This document shows, one piece after another, positions 1 to 5,403 of a DNA stretch of 13,824 nt. The stretch spans positions 1 through 13,824 of the forward strand of contig PIVQ01000123.1 in assembly GCA_003354055.1 (NCBI GenBank), in the 5' to 3' direction. The notes below the pieces were generated by a model. That model saw nothing but the letters and a program-made list of their open reading frames with translations. It was not told the origin of the DNA and did not search any database. Position numbers and translations under genes: made by a program. The stretch is from Desulfobacteraceae bacterium (lineage in GTDB: Bacteria > Desulfobacterota > Desulfobacteria > Desulfobacterales > Desulfobacteraceae). Within the stretch, counting starts at the first letter, position 1, and each line of letters begins with the position of its first letter.

Positions 1-55
1 TTCCTTGCAGAACCTTTTGTAACACAGCTTCTTTTAACTGGATAGGATATCCCAT
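1..55 (-). CDS. IS3-type transposase OrfA, N-terminal fragment (runs off the left edge)
   Basis: Read on the minus strand from an ATG at 55, the frame stays open to the window edge and gives MGYPIQLKEAVLQKVLQG. This resembles the opening of IS3-family OrfA proteins (Transposase_8 helix-turn-helix), which often begin with a similar '-YP-LK--VL-KVL-G' stretch before the DNA-recognition helices. Only 18 codons are present, so the family call rests on this short match from memory. The element end should lie between 55 and about 115. A plausible tip is the TGTGTCAGC at about 107-115 (minus strand), since IS3 ends usually start with TG, but no second end is in the window to compare. Confidence 0.45.
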   Translation of the reverse strand, partial: MGYPIQLKEAVLQKVLQG

Positions 56-143
56 TTTCGTTGCCTTAATGCCCCAAAATAATTTTCAGTTGAGGCGACA
101 TCTATGCTGACACAGGGGGATATATATAGCTATTCGAAACTTC

Positions 144-155
144 TGACTATAGTCA
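144..155. repeat. 12-bp perfect palindrome TGACTATAGTCA
   Basis: A perfect palindrome lies between the presumed IS end and the tRNA fragment. It could be an operator or part of the attachment region of the element that lies to the left. No partner copy was seen. Confidence 0.3.
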
Positions 156-207
156 ACTGCAGAGTTAAGTAGCCATTTACTGATTCTCTTTGGGACGTTT
201 CTATAAA

Positions 208-257
208 ATTGGCTGTTAACCAATGGGTCCGCGGTTCAAATCCGTGCTGGGGAGCCA
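208..257 (+). tRNA. 3' half of a tRNA-Asn(GTT) gene; attachment-site scar, not a functional tRNA
   Basis: The anticodon arm is complete: ATTGG (208-212), loop CTGTTAA with anticodon GTT at 215-217, and CCAAT (220-224). It is followed by a variable loop, a T arm CGCGG/TTCAAAT/CCGTG (230-246), the 3' acceptor strand CTGGGGA (247-253), discriminator G254 and encoded CCA (255-257). The matching 5' acceptor strand and D arm are absent; the bases before 208 do not fold as a D arm. This is the usual product of integration into a tRNA gene: the element carries its own copy of the 3' half and displaces the original. With a plus-strand tRNA, the element that made this scar lies to the left and the intact gene further left. 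DNA to the right is therefore the older flank, or an earlier insertion at the same tRNA. Confidence 0.85.
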
Positions 258-273
258 ACCCAACAAAGCAACC

Positions 274-301
274 CCGAGAATTTAGGTTCTCGGTTTTTTT
301 T
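274..301 (+). terminator. Rho-independent terminator of the tRNA-Asn unit
   Basis: The stem CCGAGAA (274-280) pairs with TTCTCGG (287-293) across loop TTTAGG and is followed by eight T residues (294-301). It sits 16 nt after the CCA end, as expected for the native tRNA terminator carried along with the displaced 3' half. Confidence 0.85.
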
Positions 302-372
302 ATTTTGGGCCGATTTAATACACATTTAATACATTTTTTCTTTTGCAACATAGTAATGCCCAGGAGAAATAG

Positions 373-402
373 AAAAACCCGGCCAAAAAGGACCGGGCTT
401 TC
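373..402 (-). terminator. Probable terminator of the 434-778 gene
   Basis: CCCGG (378-382) and CCGGG (393-397) form a GC stem around an A-rich loop. On the minus strand the stem is followed by TTTTT (377-373), about 36 nt after the stop of the minus-strand gene. The plus side also has a pyrimidine run (CTTTCTTTCTT), so it may work in both directions. Confidence 0.7.
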
Positions 403-433
403 TTTCTTCAATTTCTTTAACTATTAAATTGTT

Positions 434-778
434 TTAATCGTTTTTCAAATACCTTCTTTCCCTTAGTTTAGCGACTTCATTATATAAGGCAGAAATAAGC
501 CCGCTTTCATCCAAGACATTACCACTTGAACAAATTTCTCCAAGGCATTCGAATTTTCCGGCAATCCTAAAACACTCATTCTTTAAATCAGGAGATGTTG
601 AATTTTTTTTGATAACGGCCTGGTTGTTTTTAGGAACAACAAAGTGTTTTTGAATTATGTCCAATAGCTCTTGCTCCGTTTCCTCTTCCGGGCTTGTCTT
701 TGGTTCTTTGTTGGTCCGGGGAAACAAAATGACTTTTCCAGGGATGGCCCCAGCCGATTGGATAGAATCTTGAGACAT
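434..778 (-). CDS. Hypothetical protein, 114 aa
   Basis: I do not recognise this protein. It starts with MSQDSIQSAGAIPGKVILFPR. The frame is open further upstream to an ATG at 862, but the ATG at 778 is preceded by a strong ribosome binding site (GGAGG, about 8 nt before it), which decides the start. The product is soluble with no membrane segment: a short basic/hydrophobic N-terminus, an acidic glutamate-rich linker near residues 30-42 (EEETEQE), then a region with two cysteines (FECLGEIC), and a charged C-terminus (KLRERRYLKND). It stands alone between the tRNA scar and the divergent nuclease gene and has its own terminator. Its role is unknown; a small regulator or inhibitor is possible, but nothing proves it. 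Confidence 0.6.
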   Translation of the reverse strand: MSQDSIQSAGAIPGKVILFPRTNKEPKTSPEEETEQELLDIIQKHFVVPKNNQAVIKKNSTSPDLKNECFRIAGKFECLGEICSSGNVLDESGLISALYNEVAKLRERRYLKND

Positions 779-1185
779 GTTGATAACCTCCAAAACAAAA
801 TGGGGGTTAGGTGTCTCAAAGCCTATCAAAGCTTTCCCAGCTGTTTCCAGTCCCGGCACCATACCCCAAATATATTTGAAATCTTTTCATACAATAAAAA
901 TACCAGATAACGGTCTGGCTACCGTGATAGTTTTTGAGAGGACTAAAATCTATTTTAAAAAAGCTATCTCTGTCAAGTATAAATATTGGATATTCTCGGT
1001 AAAATAGAAAAAAATATTAGCTAAGTAACAAAGAATTGTCATGATATATTTTATCAATATTCCTTTACAGCAATATTGTTTATTGTTACTGATTTATCGA
1101 TTAATTTCTTACGTATTTAGAGAACGAATATATATAAAAATCAAAATGGTCTATAATATTATCTTTATAGATCCATAAGGTGATT
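779..1185. other. AT-rich divergent intergenic region
   Basis: This stretch separates the minus-strand 114-aa gene from the plus-strand nuclease gene and should hold both promoters. It contains no convincing gene; the open frames crossing it are composition artefacts. Two overlapping small hairpins lie at 903-925. A TATAAT at 1152-1157, 28 nt before the nuclease ATG, is a plausible -10 box, but no good -35 box is visible. Confidence 0.6.
903..925. promoter_or_regulatory. Two overlapping, mutually exclusive small hairpins
   Basis: CCAGA (903-907) can pair with TCTGG (914-918). Alternatively ACGGT (910-914) can pair with ACCGT (921-925). The two stems share bases, so only one can form. On the minus strand the first hairpin is followed by TATTTTTATT, so it could act as a weak terminator or attenuator in the leader of the 434-778 gene. 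An operator is equally possible. Confidence 0.3.
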
Positions 1186-2784
1186 ATGAGAGATTTAGGT
1201 TTAATGGGAGAAAGTCTCTTTAGCAAATGGTGCGCTGAGTCGGGAATGATTGCTAATGCCTCTCAAATAGATAAAACAGGTTGGGATTATCTCGTTGAGT
1301 TTGCTTTTCATACTGGCGTTGGCCCCACTGAGATTCACAATCCGGCCTTTGAGTGTAAAGTTCAAGTCAAGGCGACGGATAAGAATAACAGGAAACGATC
1401 TGTAACATTGTCAAACTTGAGACGATTAATTACTGTTCCAATGCCTGCATTCTTTATTTTTATTGAATTTGATGGTTCAGATGATGCACAACGGGCTTTT
1501 GTTGTTCATGTGGATAATGATCTTATTTCTAAGGTTTTAAAGAGGCTTCATAAAACAGAACAGAGTGACAAGGAAAATCACTTCAATAAAAGAACAATGA
1601 CAATTCACTATAGTGACTCACATATGATTCAAAATTTGAATGGGAAATGCCTGAAAGAACATCTTATAAGCTATATAGGCAACAACATGGCTGAGTATGT
1701 TTCCCAAAAAAAATCCCACTTAGAATCTACGGGATTTGAAGATGGTGCTGTTCGAATAAATGTCATTACAAGAGGTGACGAATCAATTAAGAATTTAATT
1801 GATTCGTCACTTGGTATTCAGAAACAAGTGGAAGTCGCCCATTTCAAAGGCACTCATGTTCGGTTCGGTATAGCAAATAAGATTCCTTTTATAGACACTG
1901 AGAACGGTACGCTTTCATTATCACCTCAAGATCCATATGCAAAAGGTATTTTAAAAATTAAAAAGGACAGGCTATCTGTTGGATTGTCATTTGAATCAAG
2001 ATTATACATTTCACCATTGAACAAGGTTGTTTCAAAAGAGCTACGAAAAATGAGAATTGAAAGTGATTTCTTTGACATTATTTATAACCCTCACACTGGA
2101 AATTCCAGTTGGTCATTTTCGTTTGCTTCGGATATTCGTCTGGATATTCGTAAACTTAGGGATACTCTAAAACTATTCTCTCTTTTTACCCCCTCTGAAA
2201 AAAATCTTATTATTGAAATGATCTTTGATGGCTTACCAAAAACTGAATTTAGACCGATGTTTACAGATCAAATTTTTGATTTTTCAAAAGAGCTTGAAAC
2301 AATAGAGAGTGCCGTTAAGTTGCTTTCAGATTTTGATATAAATAATAATGTAGAAATTTCTTTTGATGAAGTATTGCAACATCAAACAAGGATATGCCAG
2401 ATGCGAGAGCTTATTGGGCAATCACCCAATCGGTTTAGAATAGAATTCAAAGTGAATGGGAAAGGGTTCGACACAGGCAAAAAAATAGCCTGCATATTAT
2501 TAACTAATGTACCAATTGGAAGCCACATTTTAGGAATGGTTATTGTCGTGATAGGGAAAGTAAAAGAGGCTATTGAGCAAGATGTCTATAGACTCTCAAC
2601 AGAAGATTTTGTTATTGAAAAAAGGATTTCTTCGAAAAGAGGTGAATTAATTAAAAATGAAGATTTGGTTGCTGTAATAGAGACAATTGAAAAAAAATAT
2701 GATGAAAGTCATTCAGTAGTTACTATGTTTGACAAAAATATTAACAACGACACTGATCAACGCCACCTAAGCCTCAGTGATTAG
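1186..2784 (+). CDS. DUF4365-type nuclease-domain protein, 532 aa (probable defence effector)
   Basis: The first 120 residues match the DUF4365 pattern, a PD-(D/E)xK-fold domain common in phage defence proteins. Visible pieces are GESLFSKWCAESG with E9, DKTGWDYLVEF with D34, and a K-x-Q-x-K strand, ECKVQVKAT (E56, Q60, K62), i.e. the D...QxK active-site pattern. The remaining roughly 400 residues match nothing I recognise; they are soluble and mixed alpha/beta, and may sense the infection signal. ATG 1186 is chosen because AAGG (1177-1180) sits 5 nt upstream; an in-frame GTG at 1180 would overlap that site. The gene is AT-rich and stands alone, with a 235-nt gap to the next gene and a palindromic repeat 36 nt after its stop. 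Nuclease fold is likely; a defence role is inferred from the domain and setting. Confidence 0.8.
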   Translation: MRDLGLMGESLFSKWCAESGMIANASQIDKTGWDYLVEFAFHTGVGPTEIHNPAFECKVQVKATDKNNRKRSVTLSNLRRLITVPMPAFFIFIEFDGSDDAQRAFVVHVDNDLISKVLKRLHKTEQSDKENHFNKRTMTIHYSDSHMIQNLNGKCLKEHLISYIGNNMAEYVSQKKSHLESTGFEDGAVRINVITRGDESIKNLIDSSLGIQKQVEVAHFKGTHVRFGIANKIPFIDTENGTLSLSPQDPYAKGILKIKKDRLSVGLSFESRLYISPLNKVVSKELRKMRIESDFFDIIYNPHTGNSSWSFSFASDIRLDIRKLRDTLKLFSLFTPSEKNLIIEMIFDGLPKTEFRPMFTDQIFDFSKELETIESAVKLLSDFDINNNVEISFDEVLQHQTRICQMRELIGQSPNRFRIEFKVNGKGFDTGKKIACILLTNVPIGSHILGMVIVVIGKVKEAIEQDVYRLSTEDFVIEKRISSKRGELIKNEDLVAVIETIEKKYDESHSVVTMFDKNINNDTDQRHLSLSD

Positions 2785-2790
2785 GGCGTT
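2759..2790 (+). repeat. Bulged hairpin spanning the nuclease stop codon
   Basis: AACGCC (2759-2764) pairs with GGCGTT (2785-2790), and CTAA (2767-2770) with TTAG (2781-2784) around a two-base bulge. There is no T-run after it, so it is a weak terminator candidate at best. It is distinct from the repeated palindrome that begins at 2820. Confidence 0.35.
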
Positions 2791-2819
2791 CATCTATCAA
2801 GTTCATATAAACCTAAACT

Positions 2820-2851
2820 GAATGTTAGTTAATAGGTAACAACTAACATTC
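2820..2851. repeat. Palindromic site 1: 11-bp perfect inverted repeat, 10-bp spacer
   Basis: GAATGTTAGTT (2820-2830) and its exact reverse complement AACTAACATTC (2841-2851) flank AATAGGTAAC. The same arms with the same spacing recur at 4410-4441, and an imperfect copy occurs at 4518-4560. At 32 bp, it has the size and symmetry of a tyrosine-recombinase core site. It lies 35 nt after the nuclease gene. No T-run follows, which argues against a simple terminator. Confidence 0.85.
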
Positions 2852-3019
2852 GGCTTTCAAAAAAACATGGTTTTCTTAATAAACGGAGGCTTATCAAGGT
2901 AGATAAATTCTCTTGGCATCGTACTTAAAAATCGACTATATACAAATAAAGCCAATTTTCAATATCAGTCTTCTCAGAGGAGTCTTGTGTAATAGAATTT
3001 AATTTCAAGGAGGCACTTC

Positions 3020-4240
3020 ATGATTTCTATTTTTTTTAAGTATGTAGTACCGGTAGTGGCCTTTTGTGCAGGCATTTTCGCAAGTTTTAGATGGTTTTAT
3101 GCCTACGAAAAGAGGAGCTTCACAAACAAAAGGGCTGAATTTTTAAAGGTGCGACAGTTTTTAAAAGCAAAAAGAAGTCAATTAACAAAAGATATATTAA
3201 TGTTTTATAAAAATAGAAATATCCCTATCAATTTTGGTCTTTTAGTTGCCAATGAGTGGCTTATTGATACACCTATACCTATTGACAAAGTGCGACTAAA
3301 TTTAATCTCAAATAATAATGACAAATTTCTGTTAAAAAGAAATAAGGTGTTACCCTATTCAAATGGAAGAACGGTATGTGAAAGTTATTCAGAAGCGATA
3401 AATCTTTTTGATCGCCCTGATACTTTTGATGATAGGGTACAATACCGACTATTGGACTTTATTGTTATCAACGATTCAGTGACTTTTGATTTTAGCAAAA
3501 CCAAAGCTTCATATTTTGACAAAATTAATTATGGTGGCCTTTTAGAGTATGAGTTTACTACGTTGAAAGTACTCGGAAACACTCAAAACTCTAATAATAA
3601 CAAAATGAGATTAAAAATTAAAAATCCATGTAAACCTTTTAATCAAATCAAAGTTTTAACAGGCATTTCTACTTTAACCTTGTTAAAGAAAAATGATTCC
3701 TTTCGATTTCTAATGCATCAACGAGGTAAGCGCGAAGTTGGATTTGCAATGGGAACTTCTCATGTGATTCCAGCAGGTGAATTTCAACCTTCGAATATTT
3801 CGCCTATGTCTTTCAATGATGACTTCAGTCTTTGGCTAAATATCATGCGTGAGTACGCTGAAGAAATCGGCCTTATGGAAGAGCATGATGGCACATCAGG
3901 AACACCTTTTAACTACTCCAAAGAGCCATTCAATATAATGGAAAATGAAAAATTAAAAGGTAACATAAAACCACTTTTGTTTGGGTTTGGACTTGATCCG
4001 CTATCACTTCAGGGCGAGATATTGACAGTTGTGATATTCAACTATAATACGTTTGCTAAAATATTTCCAAATATCATAACACAAAATACTGAAGGCAAAG
4101 TTATAACTGAGGATGGAACTTGGGGTATGCCATTTACTAAAAAAAATGTGACCTCATTTCTAAATTCGAACATGATTCCCAGTGGGCAATTCCTCTTAGA
4201 GACAGCTTTTGACAAAAGAGATCTATTAATGAAATTATAG
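3020..4240 (+). CDS. Membrane-anchored NUDIX-like protein, 406 aa
   Basis: A strong ribosome binding site (AAGGAGG, 3007-3013, 6 nt spacing) fixes the start. Residues 3-24 form one hydrophobic helix followed by basic residues (KRSF, KRAEF), suggesting an inner-membrane anchor with a cytoplasmic body. The middle (about 60-210) is unrecognised. Residues 225-340 look like a NUDIX fold: VIPAGEF (about 249-255) and MREYAEEIGL (276-285), which fits the R-E-x-x-E-E-x-G core. The usual short gap between the box's first G-E and its R-E is enlarged to more than 20 residues. NUDIX enzymes hydrolyse nucleoside-diphosphate-linked substrates. A membrane anchor plus NUDIX domain next to defence genes suggests a nucleotide-signal processor or effector, but this is inference. 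The gene stands alone between palindromic sites 1 and 2. Confidence 0.7.
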   Translation: MISIFFKYVVPVVAFCAGIFASFRWFYAYEKRSFTNKRAEFLKVRQFLKAKRSQLTKDILMFYKNRNIPINFGLLVANEWLIDTPIPIDKVRLNLISNNNDKFLLKRNKVLPYSNGRTVCESYSEAINLFDRPDTFDDRVQYRLLDFIVINDSVTFDFSKTKASYFDKINYGGLLEYEFTTLKVLGNTQNSNNNKMRLKIKNPCKPFNQIKVLTGISTLTLLKKNDSFRFLMHQRGKREVGFAMGTSHVIPAGEFQPSNISPMSFNDDFSLWLNIMREYAEEIGLMEEHDGTSGTPFNYSKEPFNIMENEKLKGNIKPLLFGFGLDPLSLQGEILTVVIFNYNTFAKIFPNIITQNTEGKVITEDGTWGMPFTKKNVTSFLNSNMIPSGQFLLETAFDKRDLLMKL

Positions 4241-4247
4241 TGTCCAT

Positions 4248-4263
4248 TTCGAAATATTTCGAA
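4248..4263. repeat. 16-bp perfect palindrome just after the NUDIX-like gene
   Basis: TTCGAAATATTTCGAA is perfectly self-complementary and begins 8 nt after the stop codon. It has no T-run and no second copy was seen. It could be a protein-binding site or a symmetric transcript end. Confidence 0.5.
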
Positions 4264-4409
4264 GCAATTTGCAAATGAAAAGTCCCTCCCCCAAAATAGC
4301 CTTATTTGTTATTTTGCTGTCCCAAAATTCTTTCTAATCCAGGTTTTATATATTGAGGTTCTCAAAAGTTTCAAAAGGGTCCATTGAAAACATCTCGCGG
4401 CGCATCCAC

Positions 4410-4441
4410 GAATGTTAGTTGTTGGGCAATAACTAACATTC
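4410..4441. repeat. Palindromic site 2: 11-bp (12 with flank) perfect inverted repeat, 10-bp spacer
   Basis: GAATGTTAGTT (4410-4420) and AACTAACATTC (4431-4441) flank GTTGGGCAAT. The arms are identical to site 1, and one further C:G pair extends them outward (4409/4442). The spacer shares only about half its positions with site 1. A short T-run (GAGGTTTTT) follows, so terminator activity cannot be excluded for this copy. The distance from the start of site 1 to the start of site 2 is exactly 1590 bp and encloses one complete gene. Confidence 0.85.
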
Positions 4442-4517
4442 GAGGTTTTTGGATTTGTCCTATACATTCAAGTGCTTACGTCTAAAATCAGGTGAGTATA
4501 GAAAAAGCTTGCTTTTT

Positions 4518-4560
4518 GAATGTTAGTTTTGTATCAATGTGGGTATTATAGTTAACATTC
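4518..4560. repeat. Palindromic site 3: imperfect copy with 21-nt spacer, in front of the recombinase gene
   Basis: The left arm GAATGTTAGTT (4518-4528) is identical to sites 1 and 2. The right arm AGTTAACATTC (4550-4560) matches 9 of 11 bases, and its two changes still allow G:T wobble pairs, so a full 11-pair hairpin remains possible. The spacer is 21 nt instead of 10, about one helical turn longer. A -10-like TATTAT (4544-4549) lies inside the spacer. The site ends 17 nt before the recombinase ATG, so it is well placed for autoregulation or as an attI-like primary site. Confidence 0.7.
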
Positions 4561-4567
4561 AAAGAAT

Positions 4568-4573
4568 GGAGGA
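4568..4573 (+). promoter_or_regulatory. Ribosome binding site deciding the recombinase start
   Basis: GGAGGA lies with its GG core 5 nt before the ATG at 4578. Two earlier in-frame candidate starts (4539 and 4566) lie within or against the palindromic site and lack such a signal, so 4578 is preferred. Confidence 0.75.
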
Positions 4574-4577
4574 CATC

Positions 4578-5165
4578 ATGGACAACCGACCGGGAAAGGG
4601 GATCAAAAAAACAGTTGAACCAATCCGAAGGATAAAAGATGTCAGGTCAATAAAAAAGATGTTGGCAGACAAGCCAAGAGATTTATTGTTATTTACACTT
4701 GGAATCAACAACGGACTTCGGGCCGGTGACTTATTACAGCTCAAAGTCTATCAGGTTGAAAACCTGCAGGTGGGAGATTCCATAACTGTAATTGAAAACA
4801 AAACAGGAAAAAAGAATGTGCTTGTTATCAATAAACCGTCTTATGATGCGCTTCAGAACTTTTTAAAGACCACAAACAAACAGAATGAAGATTTTCTTTT
4901 TTCAGGTCGGAAAGGGAACAATCCAATAACCATTCCTTCATTAAATCGTCTTATTAAGGGTTGGACCAGCGCCATAAACCTAAAAGGCAAATATGGCACC
5001 CATACACTTCGGAAAACATGGGGTTACATACAGAGAACCGAATTCGGGGTACCCATAGAGAAAATTACTCAAAGGTATTTACACGCCAGCCCGGCGGTTA
5101 CAATGCGTTATTTAGGTCTTCAAACACAAGAGGTTGAAGAGATTTTAATAAATAACGCAATATAA
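4578..5165 (+). CDS. Short tyrosine recombinase (catalytic domain only), 195 aa
   Basis: All six signature residues of the tyrosine recombinase/integrase family are present: R48 (NNGLRAGDL), K75 (ENKTGKK), H142 and R145 (THTLRKTW), H169 (YLHASPAV) and the nucleophile Y178 (TMRYLG). At 195 residues it is about half the length of a phage integrase. Only some 25 basic residues precede the catalytic fold, so the arm-binding and SAM-like core-binding domains are missing. Short recombinases ending in a similar 'HxSPAVTMRYLG' motif recur in islands of Firmicutes and delta-type proteobacteria. It should cut and rejoin DNA at short inverted-repeat core sites; the palindromes at 2820, 4410 and 4518 are the obvious candidates. 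It converges on the replication operon, with 14 nt between the two stop codons. Family assignment is sure; the target site is inferred. Confidence 0.93.
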   Translation: MDNRPGKGIKKTVEPIRRIKDVRSIKKMLADKPRDLLLFTLGINNGLRAGDLLQLKVYQVENLQVGDSITVIENKTGKKNVLVINKPSYDALQNFLKTTNKQNEDFLFSGRKGNNPITIPSLNRLIKGWTSAINLKGKYGTHTLRKTWGYIQRTEFGVPIEKITQRYLHASPAVTMRYLGLQTQEVEEILINNAI

Positions 5166-5179
5166 CCGGATTTCAATTT

Positions 5180-5401
5180 TTAATAATATGAATTAGACTC
5201 CTGTATTGTTGCTATGATGAATGCTGTACTTGAGTCTATGACAGAACAAAGCATGAAAGTTGAAACTAAATCAGGGTTCTTTTCGGCGTAACCAGCACCA
5301 AATGAATTGTTAATTTTTTCTATCGCCGCCCTCATATGTGAATTTGTTGTTTCCTGGCCCTGTCTCATTATATTATCCGGTGTCATGTTGATCGTATCCA
5401 T
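5180..5401 (-). CDS. Hypothetical protein, 73 aa, last gene of the replication operon
   Basis: This protein is not recognised. The ATG at 5401 is preceded by AGGGG at 5 nt, and begins 2 nt after the primase stop, so it is almost certainly co-transcribed and perhaps translationally coupled. The sequence is polar at first (MDTINMTPDNIMRQGQETT), followed by a more hydrophobic region around STFMLCSVIDSSTAFIIATI (about residues 47-66). That region may be a buried amphipathic helix or a weak membrane segment. Its position suggests an accessory replication or structural role in the mobile element, but no motif supports a function. Confidence 0.7.
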   Translation of the reverse strand: MDTINMTPDNIMRQGQETTNSHMRAAIEKINNSFGAGYAEKNPDLVSTFMLCSVIDSSTAFIIATIQESNSYY

Positions 5402-5403
5402 AG

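Noticed and set aside
209..427. Open frame covering the tRNA fragment
   Set aside because: It is a translation of tRNA, terminator and intergenic sequence with no ribosome binding site.
2759..2790. attC-like hairpin at the end of the nuclease gene
   Set aside because: AACGCC/GGCGTT looked attC-like, but the following bases do not fit the GTTRRRY box and the stem is bulged and short.
2820..2851. Rho-independent terminator of the nuclease gene
   Set aside because: The stem is AT-rich and no T-run follows. The exact same stem recurs twice elsewhere, which suggests a dedicated repeated site.
2820..4441. Integron attC sites
   Set aside because: The arms end in GAATGTTAGTT/AACTAACATTC and lack the GTTRRRY and RYYYAAC core boxes, the double L/R box layout and the extrahelical base of attC. 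The recombinase is also not IntI-like.
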